A stretch of DNA of 64,000 nucleotides from CAWJMD01 sp963700925 (GTDB lineage: Bacteria; Actinomycetota; Actinomycetes; Actinomycetales; CAWJMD01). Below, piece by piece: positions 43,822-53,197 of the stretch; the stretch's first letter is position 1, and each line of letters starts with the position of its first letter. The position numbers were made by a program, and so were the translations under genes. A model generated the notes under the pieces. The model had not been told where the DNA came from, searched no databases, and was given only the letters and a program-made list of their open reading frames with translations. The stretch spans positions 3,472,001-3,536,000 of the forward strand of contig OY969553.1 of NCBI GenBank assembly GCA_963700925.1, given 5' to 3'.

Positions 43822-46065
43822 CTACGGGCGGGCTCGGTAGAGACGGACGGTGCGCGCCGCCACCGTCACCGCCTCGCCCGGGAGGTCAGAGACCTGCACC
43901 AGACCGTCGGGACGCTCGACTCCGCTGTCCCACAACAGTTCCCATCGAGAAGCCCACGGCGGTCCGGGCAGTGTCACCTCGACCGGCTCGTGCTGTCCTT
44001 GGACGAGAACCAGCACCGAGTCACTGCGGACCGGTTCGCCGTGCAGGAACATGGCGAGCGTCCGCAGGGACGGTTCGTGCCAGCGGTCGTCGTCCATCCG
44101 GGTGCCGTCCGGCCCGAACCAGGCGAGGTCGGTGGTGCCGTCGGTGTGAACCTGGCGTCCGTCCGGCCGATGCGCGCGCCGCAGCACCGCGTGCCTGCGG
44201 CGCAGGTCGAGCAGCGCATGTAGGTGCGCGGTCAGGTCGTCGGCCTCCGGCGCGTCGGACCAGTCGAGCCACGTCGTCTCGTCGTCGATGCAGTAGGCGT
44301 TGTTGTTGCCCCCCTGGCTCCGGTACCTCTCGTCGCCGGCGGTGAGCATCGGGGTGCCGGTCGACAGCAGCAGCGTGCCCAGCAGTGCGCGGACACTGGC
44401 ACGCCGCTCGGCCAGCAGCTGCGCGTCGTCGCTGACTCCTTCGACCCCGTGGTTCCAGGTTCGGTTGTCGCTGTGGCCGTCTCGGTTGCCCTCCCCGTTG
44501 GCCTCGTTGTGCTTCTGCTCGTACGCGACGGTGTCAGCGAGGGTGAAGCCGTCGTGCGCGGTGACGAAGTTGACGCTTGCCCAGGCCGATCGAGTGACCA
44601 GGTCGGCCGACCTGGCCACCGAGAAGTAGTCGGACGAGCCGGCCATCCGGGTGGCGAGCTCGCTCAGGTCTCCCCGCGGTCGTGGGTGCCCGGCCGACGA
44701 CCAGTGCGCCCGTGTCGAGGCCACGTCGGCCAGCCAGAACGAGCGGACCCCGTCACGGAACCGGTCGTTCCACTCAGCAAAGGGCGGTGGGAACTGGCCG
44801 GTGCGCCAGCCGTGCGTCCCCAGGTCCCACGGCTCGGCCACCAGCTTGGTCCGCTGCAGCACCGGGTCGGTTCGGGCCGCGACCAGGAAGGGGTGGTCGG
44901 GGTCGTAGCCCTCGCGCCGCCCGCCGCCGCGCGCCAGGGCCGGGGCCAGGTCGAAGCGGAATCCGTCCACGCCGAACGTCTGCACCCAGTACCGCAGGGA
45001 GTCAAGGGCCATGGCGACCACGCGGGGGTGCGAGAAGTCGAGCGTGTTGCCGCAGCCGGTGACGTCGACGTCTCGACCGTGCTCGTCGAGCCGGTAGTAC
45101 GACGCGTTGTCGAGCCCGCGCCACGACAGCGTCGGGCCGTCGGCCCCGGCCTCGCAGGTGTGGTTGTAGACGACGTCGAGCAGCACTTCGAGCCCGGCCG
45201 CATGCAACGTCTGGACGGCGGTCGACACCTCACCGAGGACCGCGGCCGGGCCCTGTACCCGGGCGGCTGCGCTGACGTACCGCGGCTCGGGGGCGAAGAA
45301 CGACAGGGTGTTGTAGCCCCAGTAGTTCCTGGTGCCACGGCGCACGAGCGCCGCCTCGTCACCGATGGCGAACACCGGCAACAGCTCGACGGCAGTCACT
45401 CCCAGCCCGACCAGGTACTCGACCACGGCGGGGTGCGCCAGCCCGGCCCATGTTCCGCGCTGGCCCTCCGGAACGGCTGGGTGGCGCATGGTGAGGCCGC
45501 GCAGGTGCGCCTCGTACACGACGGTGCGGTCCCACCGATGGGCCGGGCTACCTAGCTCGCTGCTGGTGGCGGGTGCGTGCGGTGGCACCAGCACGCCGAG
45601 CGGCACCGCCCCGGCACTGTCGGTCGGGTCGATGTGACGAGCGCCGCCATGGGTCGGGTGCCCGTCGACAGGCCGCCACTGGTCGTCGACCGCGTGCCCG
45701 AAAACGGCCTGGCCCCAGTTGGTCTCGCCCTCGATCAAGCGCGCGTACGGGTCGAGGAGAACCTTCGCCGGGTTGTGGCGGTGGCCCTCGTCGGGGTCCC
45801 AGGGGCCATGCACACGCAGCCCGTAGCGCTGACCCGCGCGCGCCCCCGGGACCAGGCCGTGCCAGACCCCGTCGGTGCAGTGCGGCAGGGTCACCCGCTG
45901 CTCGTCGCGCGGCGGCTCGCCTGCCGGGCCCTCGAAGAGGCACACCTCGACGGCTTCTGCGTGGGCGGCGAACACGGCGGCCCGGGCTCCGTCTCCCTCG
46001 GCCCCGAGGTGGACCCCGAGGGGCCACGGTGTGCTGCTCCGGTTCGCCGAAGGGGTGTCGGTCAC
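43822..46065 (-). CDS. glgX: Glycogen debranching enzyme
   Basis: This 747-residue GH13 isoamylase-type enzyme removes alpha-1,6 branches left after phosphorolysis. The N-terminal domain begins PWPLGVHLGAEGDGARAAVF; the barrel has LDVVYNHTCEAG, DGFRFDLAPALARGG (Asp), LVAEPWDLG (Glu) and VTAHDGFTLAD (Asp). GTG 46065 is chosen because an earlier start would overlap the divergent gene at 46107. It converges on glgP with a 10-base gap. Confidence 0.94.
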   Translation of the reverse strand: MTDTPSANRSSTPWPLGVHLGAEGDGARAAVFAAHAEAVEVCLFEGPAGEPPRDEQRVTLPHCTDGVWHGLVPGARAGQRYGLRVHGPWDPDEGHRHNPAKVLLDPYARLIEGETNWGQAVFGHAVDDQWRPVDGHPTHGGARHIDPTDSAGAVPLGVLVPPHAPATSSELGSPAHRWDRTVVYEAHLRGLTMRHPAVPEGQRGTWAGLAHPAVVEYLVGLGVTAVELLPVFAIGDEAALVRRGTRNYWGYNTLSFFAPEPRYVSAAARVQGPAAVLGEVSTAVQTLHAAGLEVLLDVVYNHTCEAGADGPTLSWRGLDNASYYRLDEHGRDVDVTGCGNTLDFSHPRVVAMALDSLRYWVQTFGVDGFRFDLAPALARGGGRREGYDPDHPFLVAARTDPVLQRTKLVAEPWDLGTHGWRTGQFPPPFAEWNDRFRDGVRSFWLADVASTRAHWSSAGHPRPRGDLSELATRMAGSSDYFSVARSADLVTRSAWASVNFVTAHDGFTLADTVAYEQKHNEANGEGNRDGHSDNRTWNHGVEGVSDDAQLLAERRASVRALLGTLLLSTGTPMLTAGDERYRSQGGNNNAYCIDDETTWLDWSDAPEADDLTAHLHALLDLRRRHAVLRRAHRPDGRQVHTDGTTDLAWFGPDGTRMDDDRWHEPSLRTLAMFLHGEPVRSDSVLVLVQGQHEPVEVTLPGPPWASRWELLWDSGVERPDGLVQVSDLPGEAVTVAARTVRLYRARP

Positions 46066-46106
46066 CGGAGCAGTCTCGCGGACGAGCTGGTGGTTACGGT
46101 GGAGGC

Positions 46107-46565
46107 ATGAGCGATGCCACCTCGCTGCCGAACTTCCCCCCACCGGCGGACGAGCACCCGCTGCGCGGTCGCGTGCTCGACGCCCTGGCCGACGCCGGGA
46201 TGGCGCCGAACCTCGACGACGACGGTGACGTCGCGATCGTGCTGAACGAGCAGAAGCTGTTCGTGCGGTGCGTGGACGGCGACGTGCCGATGATGCGGGT
46301 CTTCGGGCAGTGGCGGATCGGCGACGCCGTGGCCGCCGACGAGCTGACCCGCCTGCGGGCGGCCAGCCACGTCACCGCGACGGTCAACCTCGTCAAGCTC
46401 AGCGTGCACGACGGCGTGCTGGTGGTGGCGGCGGACGCCATCGTCACGGACGGCTCGGGCCTGGACGTGCTCCTCGGGACGTCCATCAACCTGGTGCTGT
46501 CGGCGGTCAAGGTCTGGCACGTGCAGGCCGGAGGCGTGGTCGAGGAGGACGAGCCGGACGCCTAG
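46107..46565 (+). CDS. YbjN-domain (type III secretion chaperone-like) protein
   Basis: This 152-residue protein has the YbjN/T3SS-chaperone-like alpha/beta fold, with RVLDALADAGMAPNLDDDGDVAIVLNEQKLFVRCVDG and a long C-terminal helix INLVLSAVKVW. Such proteins are common in actinobacteria and thought to be folding or regulatory factors. GGAGG sits 2 bases before ATG 46107. It precedes the enoyl-CoA hydratase gene by 78 bases. Confidence 0.8.
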   Translation: MSDATSLPNFPPPADEHPLRGRVLDALADAGMAPNLDDDGDVAIVLNEQKLFVRCVDGDVPMMRVFGQWRIGDAVAADELTRLRAASHVTATVNLVKLSVHDGVLVVAADAIVTDGSGLDVLLGTSINLVLSAVKVWHVQAGGVVEEDEPDA

Positions 46566-46643
46566 ACCGGGCCCACTACCCTCACCGCAGACCGAGCCGC
46601 ACCGATGGGTGCCGGCCAGACAACGACGACGAGGTGGTTCGCG

Positions 46644-47417
46644 ATGGGTGAGTTCGTACGTCTCGAGGTGGACAGCGGCATCGGCACCATCCGGCTCGAC
46701 CGTCCGAAGATGAACGCCCTGAACGCCCAGGTGCAGGACGAGATCGCCGTGGCGGCCCGTGAGGCGGGCGAGCGCCGCGACGTGAGCGGCGTCATCGTCT
46801 ACGGCGGGGAGAAGGTGTTCGCCGCCGGAGCCGACATCAAGGAGATGGAGACCATGTCGTACACCGACATGGTCGACCGGTCAGCCGGCCTGCAGGGGTC
46901 GTTGTCGGCGGTTGCGGAGATCCCCAAGCCGACCCTGGCCGCCATCACCGGCTACGCACTGGGCGGCGGCTGCGAGCTGGCTCTGAGCTGCGACTTCAGG
47001 ATCGCGGCCGACGACGCGAAGCTGGGGCAGCCCGAGATCCTGCTGGGCATCATCCCGGGTGCCGGCGGCACGCAGCGCCTGCCACGGCTCGTCGGCTCGG
47101 CGAAGGCCAAGGACCTGATCTTCTCCGGACGGTTCGTGGACGCCGCCGAGGCGCTGGAGATCGGCCTCGTCGACCGGGTGGTCGCACCCGCCGACGTGTA
47201 CTCCGCTGCGCGAGAGTGGGTCTCACAGTACGTGGGCGGTCCGGCGTACGCCCTGCGTGCGGCGAAGGACGCGATCGACCGTGGCCTCGAGACCGACCTG
47301 CACACCGGCCTGGACATCGAGCGGATGCAGTTCGCCGGCCTCTTCGCGACGAAGGACCGTGCCATCGGGATGAAGGCGTTCGTGGAGAAGAGCAAGGCGG
47401 CCTTCGAGGGTCAGTGA
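46644..47417 (+). CDS. Enoyl-CoA hydratase/isomerase family protein
   Basis: This 257-residue crotonase-fold enzyme has the oxyanion loops AAGADIKEM and ALGGGCELALSCDFRIA. The two usual catalytic Glu residues are in GGGCELAL and GQPEILLGIIPGAGGTQRLPR, so hydratase activity is expected. It ends with the typical AFVEKSKAAFEGQ. GAGGTGG precedes ATG 46644. Together with the thiolase and EtfBA it fits fatty-acid beta-oxidation, although the genes are not contiguous. Confidence 0.93.
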   Translation: MGEFVRLEVDSGIGTIRLDRPKMNALNAQVQDEIAVAAREAGERRDVSGVIVYGGEKVFAAGADIKEMETMSYTDMVDRSAGLQGSLSAVAEIPKPTLAAITGYALGGGCELALSCDFRIAADDAKLGQPEILLGIIPGAGGTQRLPRLVGSAKAKDLIFSGRFVDAAEALEIGLVDRVVAPADVYSAAREWVSQYVGGPAYALRAAKDAIDRGLETDLHTGLDIERMQFAGLFATKDRAIGMKAFVEKSKAAFEGQ

Positions 47418-47421
47418 TTGC

Positions 47422-48465
47422 TCATCCAGCCCACATCCCCAGTGTGGGGTACTCACCCAGCCCACGCTCCAGCGGCCGAAAAGCGTTGGTGAGACGAGCA
47501 TCGAGCCTGGTCGGGACGGCGCGCCCGATGAACCTGGTGCGGTCGCCGCGCGCCAGCTCGCTCATGAGCCACCGTCCCCACGCCACCTCGTCGCGCATGT
47601 CGATGATGCCCCACCGCGCCATGTGCACGCCCACCGCCCTGAGGGCGTCCTCCCGTCGCTTCTCCCTCACCAGCGCCCTTCGCGCCTCCGCCGGATCGGT
47701 GCCCGGGGCCACGTCGTACTTGACCCGACCGTCCACCTCACCGACGACGGCCTCGCCGTCCCACCACCCATCGACCCGCGCGATCTCGCGTCCGTTCTGG
47801 TCGAGGATCGTCACCTGGGGCTCGGGCAGCGGTACGCGCTGACGCCACATCGCCACGTACGACCACGACTCGGCGGGCGACTCGCGCCGGCCGTCGGTCA
47901 GCGACCAGTAGCGCGCGGCATCGCCGTAGCCGGGCCACGTCTGACACCGCTCGAGCACCTTCTGGACGCTGGGCGTGATGAAGGGCCACCGCTGCTGCGC
48001 CGCGTCGGCGATGCTCACGGCGTCGACCGCGCTGAGGTGCCGCAGGCAGTCGGCGACGGTGCGCGCGACCGACGTGACCCCGCACCGCGCCAGCTCACGA
48101 CGGTCCTCCAGGGGCAGGCTGGCCGACATCACGGCCGTCCCCGGTCCGTAGCGGGTCGGCAGCGATGGCGGGACGGTGCCCCACACAGGTGTGGGCGCCC
48201 AGGGGAGCGGTAGCCCGTGCAGGACAGCAGCGCTCGCGTGGCTGACCACTCCGCCCTGCGGGAGGATTCGTAGGCCAAGGCCCTCGGCGGCCAACCGGTG
48301 CTGGGTGATCGGGTCAGCCGCCAGCCAGGTCGACGCGAGGCAGTAGATGCCCTGCCTGAGCCGTCGCAGCTCGCCAGTGCCCAGCGCGTAGTCGATCTGT
48401 CGCTCGGACAGTCCGGCGCTCAGGAGCTCGGTGCGGGTCGAGACCGGGTGGGGTAGTGGTCGCAT
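47422..48465 (-). CDS. AbiEi-like antitoxin-domain protein
   Basis: This 347-residue protein has an N-terminal winged-helix (LSAGLSERQIDYALGTGELRRLRQGIYCLAS) of the AbiEi antitoxin type. A long C-terminal region contains a restriction-endonuclease-like core (RVDGWWDGEAVVGEVDGRVKYD and ALVREKRREDALRAVG). No toxin partner (AbiEii-like nucleotidyltransferase) is adjacent. Proteins of this build are very common solitary genes in actinobacteria, so a toxin-antitoxin role is doubtful. It is convergent with the enoyl-CoA hydratase gene (4-base gap). Confidence 0.7.
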   Translation of the reverse strand: MRPLPHPVSTRTELLSAGLSERQIDYALGTGELRRLRQGIYCLASTWLAADPITQHRLAAEGLGLRILPQGGVVSHASAAVLHGLPLPWAPTPVWGTVPPSLPTRYGPGTAVMSASLPLEDRRELARCGVTSVARTVADCLRHLSAVDAVSIADAAQQRWPFITPSVQKVLERCQTWPGYGDAARYWSLTDGRRESPAESWSYVAMWRQRVPLPEPQVTILDQNGREIARVDGWWDGEAVVGEVDGRVKYDVAPGTDPAEARRALVREKRREDALRAVGVHMARWGIIDMRDEVAWGRWLMSELARGDRTRFIGRAVPTRLDARLTNAFRPLERGLGEYPTLGMWAG

Positions 48466-48869
48466 GCCTGACGGTGGCGTGGGCCCGGGGCCGAGCGCGA
48501 CGGGTGGCACGCCACCTGGGGACAACACGCCCCGTCTCGGGCCTGTGGACGGCGCCACCCGTCCACGCGCATGTGCTCGTCCTGCCCACAGGATTTCGGC
48601 GATGTGACGTGGCTAGGAGGAGCACCCCACGGGCGACGTGTGGGTGGGCTGAGCAAGGGGGGATGTGCGCAGCGTCACCCGCCGTCGGCTTGAACCGTTC
48701 TTACCAGCGGGTAACCATGTTGTGGGCTCCCTCACCCGGTTCTCCCAGAGCGCCTCCGGGCTGGCAGGCTGGGGAGCATCCCGGGGCAGTCGCCCCGCTC
48801 AGAGTCAGCGTCACCAGAGCCCGCGCCACCAGCGCATCGGCCACCCAGCACAGGAGGATCGGTCAGGAC
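48466..48869. other. Intergenic region upstream of etfBA
   Basis: These 404 bases contain no supported gene. A 7-bp hairpin lies at 48545-48566 (GTGGACG with CGTCCAC). The probable etfBA promoter and a TTACC-N4-GGTAA dyad lie at 48690-48717. Confidence 0.5.
48690..48717 (+). promoter_or_regulatory. Probable etfBA promoter with overlapping dyad
   Basis: TTGAAC (48690-48695) and TAACCA (48712-48717) are spaced by 16 bases, a plausible sigma-70-type promoter. The palindrome TTACC-AGCG-GGTAA (48701-48714) fills the spacer and overlaps the -10, as a repressor operator would. A TetR-type regulator of fatty-acid catabolism is a possible binder; this is inference. Confidence 0.45.
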
Positions 48870-49649
48870 ATGAAGATCGTCGTCTGCGTGAAGTACGTCC
48901 CCGACGCGTCGGGTGAGCGCACCTTCGAGGCCGACAACACGACCGACCGCACCAGCGTCGACGGTCTGCTGTCAGAGCTCGACGAGTACGCCGTCGAGGA
49001 GGCCCTCAAGATCGTCGAGGCCGGCGAGGGCGAGGTGATCGCGCTCACGATGGGTCCCGAGCAGGCCACCGACGCCGTCCGCAAGGCCCTGCAGATGGGT
49101 GCCGACTCGGGCGTTCACGTCGTCGACGACGCCATCGCCGGGTCCGACGCACCGGCCACGTCGCTCATCCTCTCCAAGGCCATCGAGAAGGTCGGCGGCG
49201 TCGACCTCGTGCTGACCGGCATGGCGTCGACGGACGGCACGATGAGCGTCGTGCCGGCCATGCTCGCCGAGCGGCTGGGACTGCCGCAGGTGACGATGGC
49301 GTCCGAGCTGACGGTGGACGGCGGCTCCGTCACCATCCGCCGCGACGGCGACGCCTCGACCGAGACGATCACGGCCTCGCTGCCCGCACTGGTCAGCGTC
49401 ACCGACCAGATCAACGAGCCCCGGTACCCGTCGTTCAAGGGGATCATGGCTGCCAAGAAGAAGCCGTTGGAGATCTGGGGTCTCGCCGACCTGGGCGTCG
49501 ACGCCGGCGACGTCGGACTGGGCGCTGCGTGGAGCGTCGTGGAGTCGTTCACCGCGCGCCCGCCGCGCGAGGCCGGCCAGGTCGTCACCGACGAGGGCGA
49601 CGGCGGCGCGAAGCTCGCCGAGTTCCTCGTGTCACGCAAGTTCGTCTGA
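48870..49649 (+). CDS. etfB: Electron transfer flavoprotein beta subunit
   Basis: This 259-residue ETF beta subunit begins MKIVVCVKYVPDASGERTF and carries the AMP-binding region DLVLTGMASTDGTMSVVPAMLAERL. With EtfA it accepts electrons from acyl-CoA dehydrogenases. A ribosome-like AGGA precedes ATG 48870, with AGGAGG further upstream. It is the first gene of the etfBA pair, 49 bases before etfA. Confidence 0.95.
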   Translation: MKIVVCVKYVPDASGERTFEADNTTDRTSVDGLLSELDEYAVEEALKIVEAGEGEVIALTMGPEQATDAVRKALQMGADSGVHVVDDAIAGSDAPATSLILSKAIEKVGGVDLVLTGMASTDGTMSVVPAMLAERLGLPQVTMASELTVDGGSVTIRRDGDASTETITASLPALVSVTDQINEPRYPSFKGIMAAKKKPLEIWGLADLGVDAGDVGLGAAWSVVESFTARPPREAGQVVTDEGDGGAKLAEFLVSRKFV

Positions 49650-49698
49650 GACCCGCTCCTGCAGAGCGACACCCACACTCGAAGGAGACCTGAGTCCG

Positions 49699-50655
49699 AT
49701 GGCTGAAGTCCTCGTCCTCGTCGACCACGTCGACGGCGCCGTCCGCAAGACCACGTCCGAGCTGCTGACCATCGCCCGCCGCCTCGGCGAGCCGTCCGCG
49801 GTGTTCATCGGCACCGGCTACGAGCAGGCCGCAGCAACGCTGGCCGAGTTCGGCGCCGCAAAGGTGTACCGCGTCGACGACCCCGCTGTGCAGAAGTACC
49901 TGGTGGCCCCGAAGGCCGAGGTGCTCGCACAGCTCGTCGAGGCCACTTCCCCTGCGGCAGTGCTGATTCCGTCCACTGCCGAGGGCAAGGAGGTCGCCGC
50001 GCGCCTGTCGATCAAGACCACATCGGGCCTCATCACCGACGCCGTCGACGTGCAGGCCGGCGACGACGGCCCCGTCACGACCCAGTCGGTCTTCGCCGGC
50101 TCGTACACGGTGCAGGCCAAGGTGACGAAGGGCACGCCGATCATCACGGTGAAGCCCAACTCGGCCACGCCGGAGGCGGCACCGGCGTCCCCGGCGGAGG
50201 AGACGGTCGGCGTCCAGCTCAGCGACGCGGCCACCAAGGCCGAGGTGACCGACCGGAAGCCGCGCGAGAAGAGCGGTCGCCCCGAGCTCAACGAGGCGGC
50301 GATCGTGGTGTCGGGCGGACGCGGCACCAACGGTGACTTCAGCGCCGTGGAGTCGTTCGCCGACTCCCTGGGCGCGGCCGTCGGGGCCTCGCGCGCCGCG
50401 GTCGACGCGGGCTGGTACCCGCACGCCAACCAGGTCGGCCAGACCGGCAAGCAGGTCTCGCCCCAGCTCTACGTCGCCGCCGGCATCTCCGGCGCGATCC
50501 AGCATCGGGCGGGCATGCAGACGTCAAAGACGATCATCGCCGTCAACAAGGACGAGGAGGCGCCGATCTTCGAGCTCGTCGACTTCGGAGTCGTCGGCGA
50601 CCTCTTCACCGTGCTGGCCCAGGCGACCGAGAAGGTGAACGAGGCCAAGGGCTGA
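49699..50655 (+). CDS. etfA: Electron transfer flavoprotein alpha subunit
   Basis: This 318-residue ETF alpha subunit has the C-terminal FAD-binding domain, with VSGGRGTNGDFSAVESFADSL, GQTGKQVSPQLYVAAGISGAIQH and VNKDEEAPIFELVDFGVVGDLF. The N-terminal domain starts MAEVLVLVDHVDGAVRKTTSEL. AAGGAGACC lies before ATG 49699. It completes the flavin electron carrier for fatty-acid oxidation. Confidence 0.96.
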   Translation: MAEVLVLVDHVDGAVRKTTSELLTIARRLGEPSAVFIGTGYEQAAATLAEFGAAKVYRVDDPAVQKYLVAPKAEVLAQLVEATSPAAVLIPSTAEGKEVAARLSIKTTSGLITDAVDVQAGDDGPVTTQSVFAGSYTVQAKVTKGTPIITVKPNSATPEAAPASPAEETVGVQLSDAATKAEVTDRKPREKSGRPELNEAAIVVSGGRGTNGDFSAVESFADSLGAAVGASRAAVDAGWYPHANQVGQTGKQVSPQLYVAAGISGAIQHRAGMQTSKTIIAVNKDEEAPIFELVDFGVVGDLFTVLAQATEKVNEAKG

Positions 50656-50711
50656 GAGCCGTCGGCGCAACCGTTCGGTCACCCCTCTCGGGCGACCTAG
50701 ACTCGACTCTC

Positions 50712-51896
50712 GTGACGGCCTACTTCGACCATGCGGCGACGACCCCTGTGCGCCCCGCGGCGCTTCGGGTGCTGATCGACGAGACCACCGCAGGCGGCAA
50801 CGCCTCGTCGCTGCACAGCTCCGGTCGGCGAGCCCGCCGAGTGGTGGAGGAGTCGCGCGAGCGCGTGGCCGAGGCCGTGGGTGCGGCGCCGCCCGAGGTC
50901 GTCTTCACCGCCGGTGGCACCGAGGCCGACAACCTCGCCATCAAGGGGCTGTACTGGCAGCGCCGAGCGGAGAACCCCCGCCGACGTCGCCTGCTGCTGA
51001 GCGCCGTCGAGCACCATGCGGTGATCGACCCCGCCGAGTGGCTCGCCGAGCACGAGGGCGCCGAGGTGGTCTGGCTTCCCGTCGACGGTGACGGACGGAT
51101 GGACCCCACAACGCTTCGCGACGAGATCGCGCGTGACCCGGAGTCGGTCGCGCTTGTCTCGGTGATGTGGGCCAACAACGAGGTCGGTACGCTTCAGCCG
51201 GTTGCCGAGGTGGTCTCCGCCGCAAAGGAATTCGTCATCCCGGTGCACAGTGACGCCGTCCAGGCGCTGGGTTCTGTACCGCTCGACTTCGCTGCCAGCG
51301 GACTGGACGCGATGACCCTGTCGGGCCACAAGATCGGCGGGCCGATGGGTGTCGGTGTGCTGCTGGTGCGCGGTGGACTCGACCTCACGCCGGTGCTCCA
51401 CGGCGGGGGGCAGGAACGCGGCGTTCGCTCGGGAACCCTTGACCTGCCGTCGATCGCGGCCTTCTCCGTGGCGGCGCACGAGGCGGTGTCGGCTCGGGAG
51501 AACGAGGCCCCGAGGCTGGCGGCGCTGCGCGATGACCTCGTGGCCCGGGTGCGAGCCGAGGTGCCCGACGTGGTGCTGCGCGGCGACCCGTCAGCGTCCG
51601 GACGGCTTCCGGGCAACGCTCACCTGACCTTCCCGGGGTGCGAGGGCGACTCGCTGCTGTACCTGCTCGATGCGCGCGGGATCGAGTGCTCGACCGGCTC
51701 TGCCTGCCAGGCGGGCGTGCCGCAGCCGAGCCACGTGCTGCGTGCCATGGGCATCAGCGACGACGAGGCCCGGGGCGCACTGCGTTTCAGCCTCGGGCAC
51801 ACATCCACAGAGGTCGACGTGAAGGCTTTGGTCGAGGCGATCGCACCCGTGGTCGAGCGGGCACGCAGCGCCGGGCTGGCGTCGGTGAAGGGCTGA
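50712..51896 (+). CDS. iscS: Cysteine desulfurase (IscS/NifS family)
   Basis: This 394-residue PLP enzyme removes sulfur from cysteine as a persulfide. It begins VTAYFDHAATTPVRPAALR, with GGTEADNLAIKG, the PLP lysine in TLSGHKIGGPMGVG and the persulfide Cys in ECSTGSACQAGVPQ. It lies 7 bases before mnmA, its sulfur acceptor in tRNA 2-thiolation. It could also supply sulfur to the YcaO/TfuA island 1.3 kb downstream, which is inference. GTG 50712 is the first in-frame start. Confidence 0.95.
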   Translation: MTAYFDHAATTPVRPAALRVLIDETTAGGNASSLHSSGRRARRVVEESRERVAEAVGAAPPEVVFTAGGTEADNLAIKGLYWQRRAENPRRRRLLLSAVEHHAVIDPAEWLAEHEGAEVVWLPVDGDGRMDPTTLRDEIARDPESVALVSVMWANNEVGTLQPVAEVVSAAKEFVIPVHSDAVQALGSVPLDFAASGLDAMTLSGHKIGGPMGVGVLLVRGGLDLTPVLHGGGQERGVRSGTLDLPSIAAFSVAAHEAVSARENEAPRLAALRDDLVARVRAEVPDVVLRGDPSASGRLPGNAHLTFPGCEGDSLLYLLDARGIECSTGSACQAGVPQPSHVLRAMGISDDEARGALRFSLGHTSTEVDVKALVEAIAPVVERARSAGLASVKG

Positions 51897-51903
51897 GTCG
51901 GCG

Positions 51904-53004
51904 ATGAAGGTCCTGGCCGCGATGAGCGGCGGTGTCGACTCCGCAGTCGCCGCCGCCCGTGCCATCGACGCCGGGCACGACGTCGTCGGAGTGCATCTCG
52001 CACTGGCCAAGAACCCTGCCACCGGACGGACGGGGGCCCGCGGGTGTTGCACCATCGAGGACGCGGGCGACGCGCGCCGGGCCGCCGACGTGCTCGAGAT
52101 CCCTTTCTACGTATGGGATCTCGCTGACCGCTTCATGGCGGCCGTGATGGACGACTTCGTCGCCGAGTACGCGGCGGGGCGGACCCCCAACCCCTGCGTC
52201 CGCTGCAACGAGAAGGTCAAGTTCGCGGCGCTCCTCGACAAGGCCGTCGCCCTCGGCTTCGACGCCGTAGCCACGGGCCACTACGCACGCCTGACCACGA
52301 CCACGGACGGGCGTCCGCAGCTGGCCCGCGCAGCCGACGCGGCGAAGGACCAGTCGTACGTGCTGGCGGTGGTCGGGCCAGATCGCCTGGCGCACGCCTT
52401 GTTCCCCCTCGGCGACGCGGTCTCTAAGGAGGCAGTTCGCGACGATGCGGCGGCCAGGGGACTGACCGTGGCCCGCAAGCCCGACAGCCACGACATCTGC
52501 TTCATCCCCGACGGCGACACGCGAGGCTGGCTGGACTCACGGATCGAGCGGCGGCCCGGCGAGGTGCGTGACCTGGCCGGCGCGGTGGTCGGGTCGCACG
52601 ACGGGGCACAGGGTTTCACCGTCGGCCAGCGCAGAGGTCTGCGGCTCGGCACCCCGGCCGCGGACGGGCTGCCCCGCTACGTGCTCGACGTCTCGGTGGC
52701 CGACAACACGGTCACGGTCGGGCCGGCGGAGGCGCTGCTCGTCGACCGCATCGAGGCCGGGCTGCCGGTGTTCTGGCTCGGCCCCGTCCCGCCCCCCGGT
52801 GCACGACTGTCGGCCCAGGTCAGGGCACATGGCGAGCCTGTGCCCGTCACGGTCGAGGACGCCGGCTCAGAGCATCTCGCCGTCCTCGTCGAAGCCCCGC
52901 TGCGGCGCGTCGCCCCCGGTCAGACCGTGGTGCTGTACGACGGGCCGGTGGTGGTCGGGAGCGGCACGGTCACCAGCGCACGGCGGTCGGCGTCCCCCCT
53001 CTGA
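51904..53004 (+). CDS. mnmA: tRNA-specific 2-thiouridylase MnmA
   Basis: This 366-residue PP-loop enzyme 2-thiolates wobble uridine-34 of tRNAs for Lys, Glu and Gln. The SGGVDS nucleotide loop is at residues 8-13. The two catalytic cysteines are in NPCVRCNEKVKF and SHDICFIPDGDT. TVGQRRGLRLGT is the family signature. It follows iscS by 7 bases. In many actinobacteria the next conserved gene is the MetE-like one before ligA; here 4 kb of other genes intervene. Confidence 0.96.
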   Translation: MKVLAAMSGGVDSAVAAARAIDAGHDVVGVHLALAKNPATGRTGARGCCTIEDAGDARRAADVLEIPFYVWDLADRFMAAVMDDFVAEYAAGRTPNPCVRCNEKVKFAALLDKAVALGFDAVATGHYARLTTTTDGRPQLARAADAAKDQSYVLAVVGPDRLAHALFPLGDAVSKEAVRDDAAARGLTVARKPDSHDICFIPDGDTRGWLDSRIERRPGEVRDLAGAVVGSHDGAQGFTVGQRRGLRLGTPAADGLPRYVLDVSVADNTVTVGPAEALLVDRIEAGLPVFWLGPVPPPGARLSAQVRAHGEPVPVTVEDAGSEHLAVLVEAPLRRVAPGQTVVLYDGPVVVGSGTVTSARRSASPL

Positions 53005-53049
53005 CCAGCCGACAATCCAGCTCAATCCGGCGCAAAGCACCACCACTAA

Positions 53050-53065
53050 GGGTGACCAGTTACCC
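53050..53065. promoter_or_regulatory. Imperfect palindrome before the YcaO operon
   Basis: GGGTGACCAGTTACCC is a 16-base inverted repeat with one mismatched arm position, 45 bases after the mnmA stop and upstream of the short ORF. It could be an operator or a weak hairpin. Its TTACC/GGT arms resemble the dyad before etfBA. Confidence 0.3.
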
Positions 53066-53183
53066 TCGGTCGGAAACCGGCCGCAACGCAAGTCGTCGTG
53101 ACGGACCCGGATGAGTCATAGTGAAGGGGACAAGTCTCACCCGTTCAGGGCAATGGCTGCTAGGTCCCGCCACCTCGACCTGT

Positions 53184-53191
53184 GGAAGGAG
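53184..53191 (+). promoter_or_regulatory. Strong ribosome-binding site for the short peptide
   Basis: GGAAGGAG lies 6 bases before GTG 53198. It is among the best Shine-Dalgarno sequences in the window and decides the 19-codon start over the longer in-frame starts. Confidence 0.75.
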
Positions 53192-53197
53192 TGCACC

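Noticed and set aside
47422..48465. Complete AbiE toxin-antitoxin system
   Set aside because: Only the AbiEi-like antitoxin-type protein is present; no nucleotidyltransferase toxin gene is adjacent.
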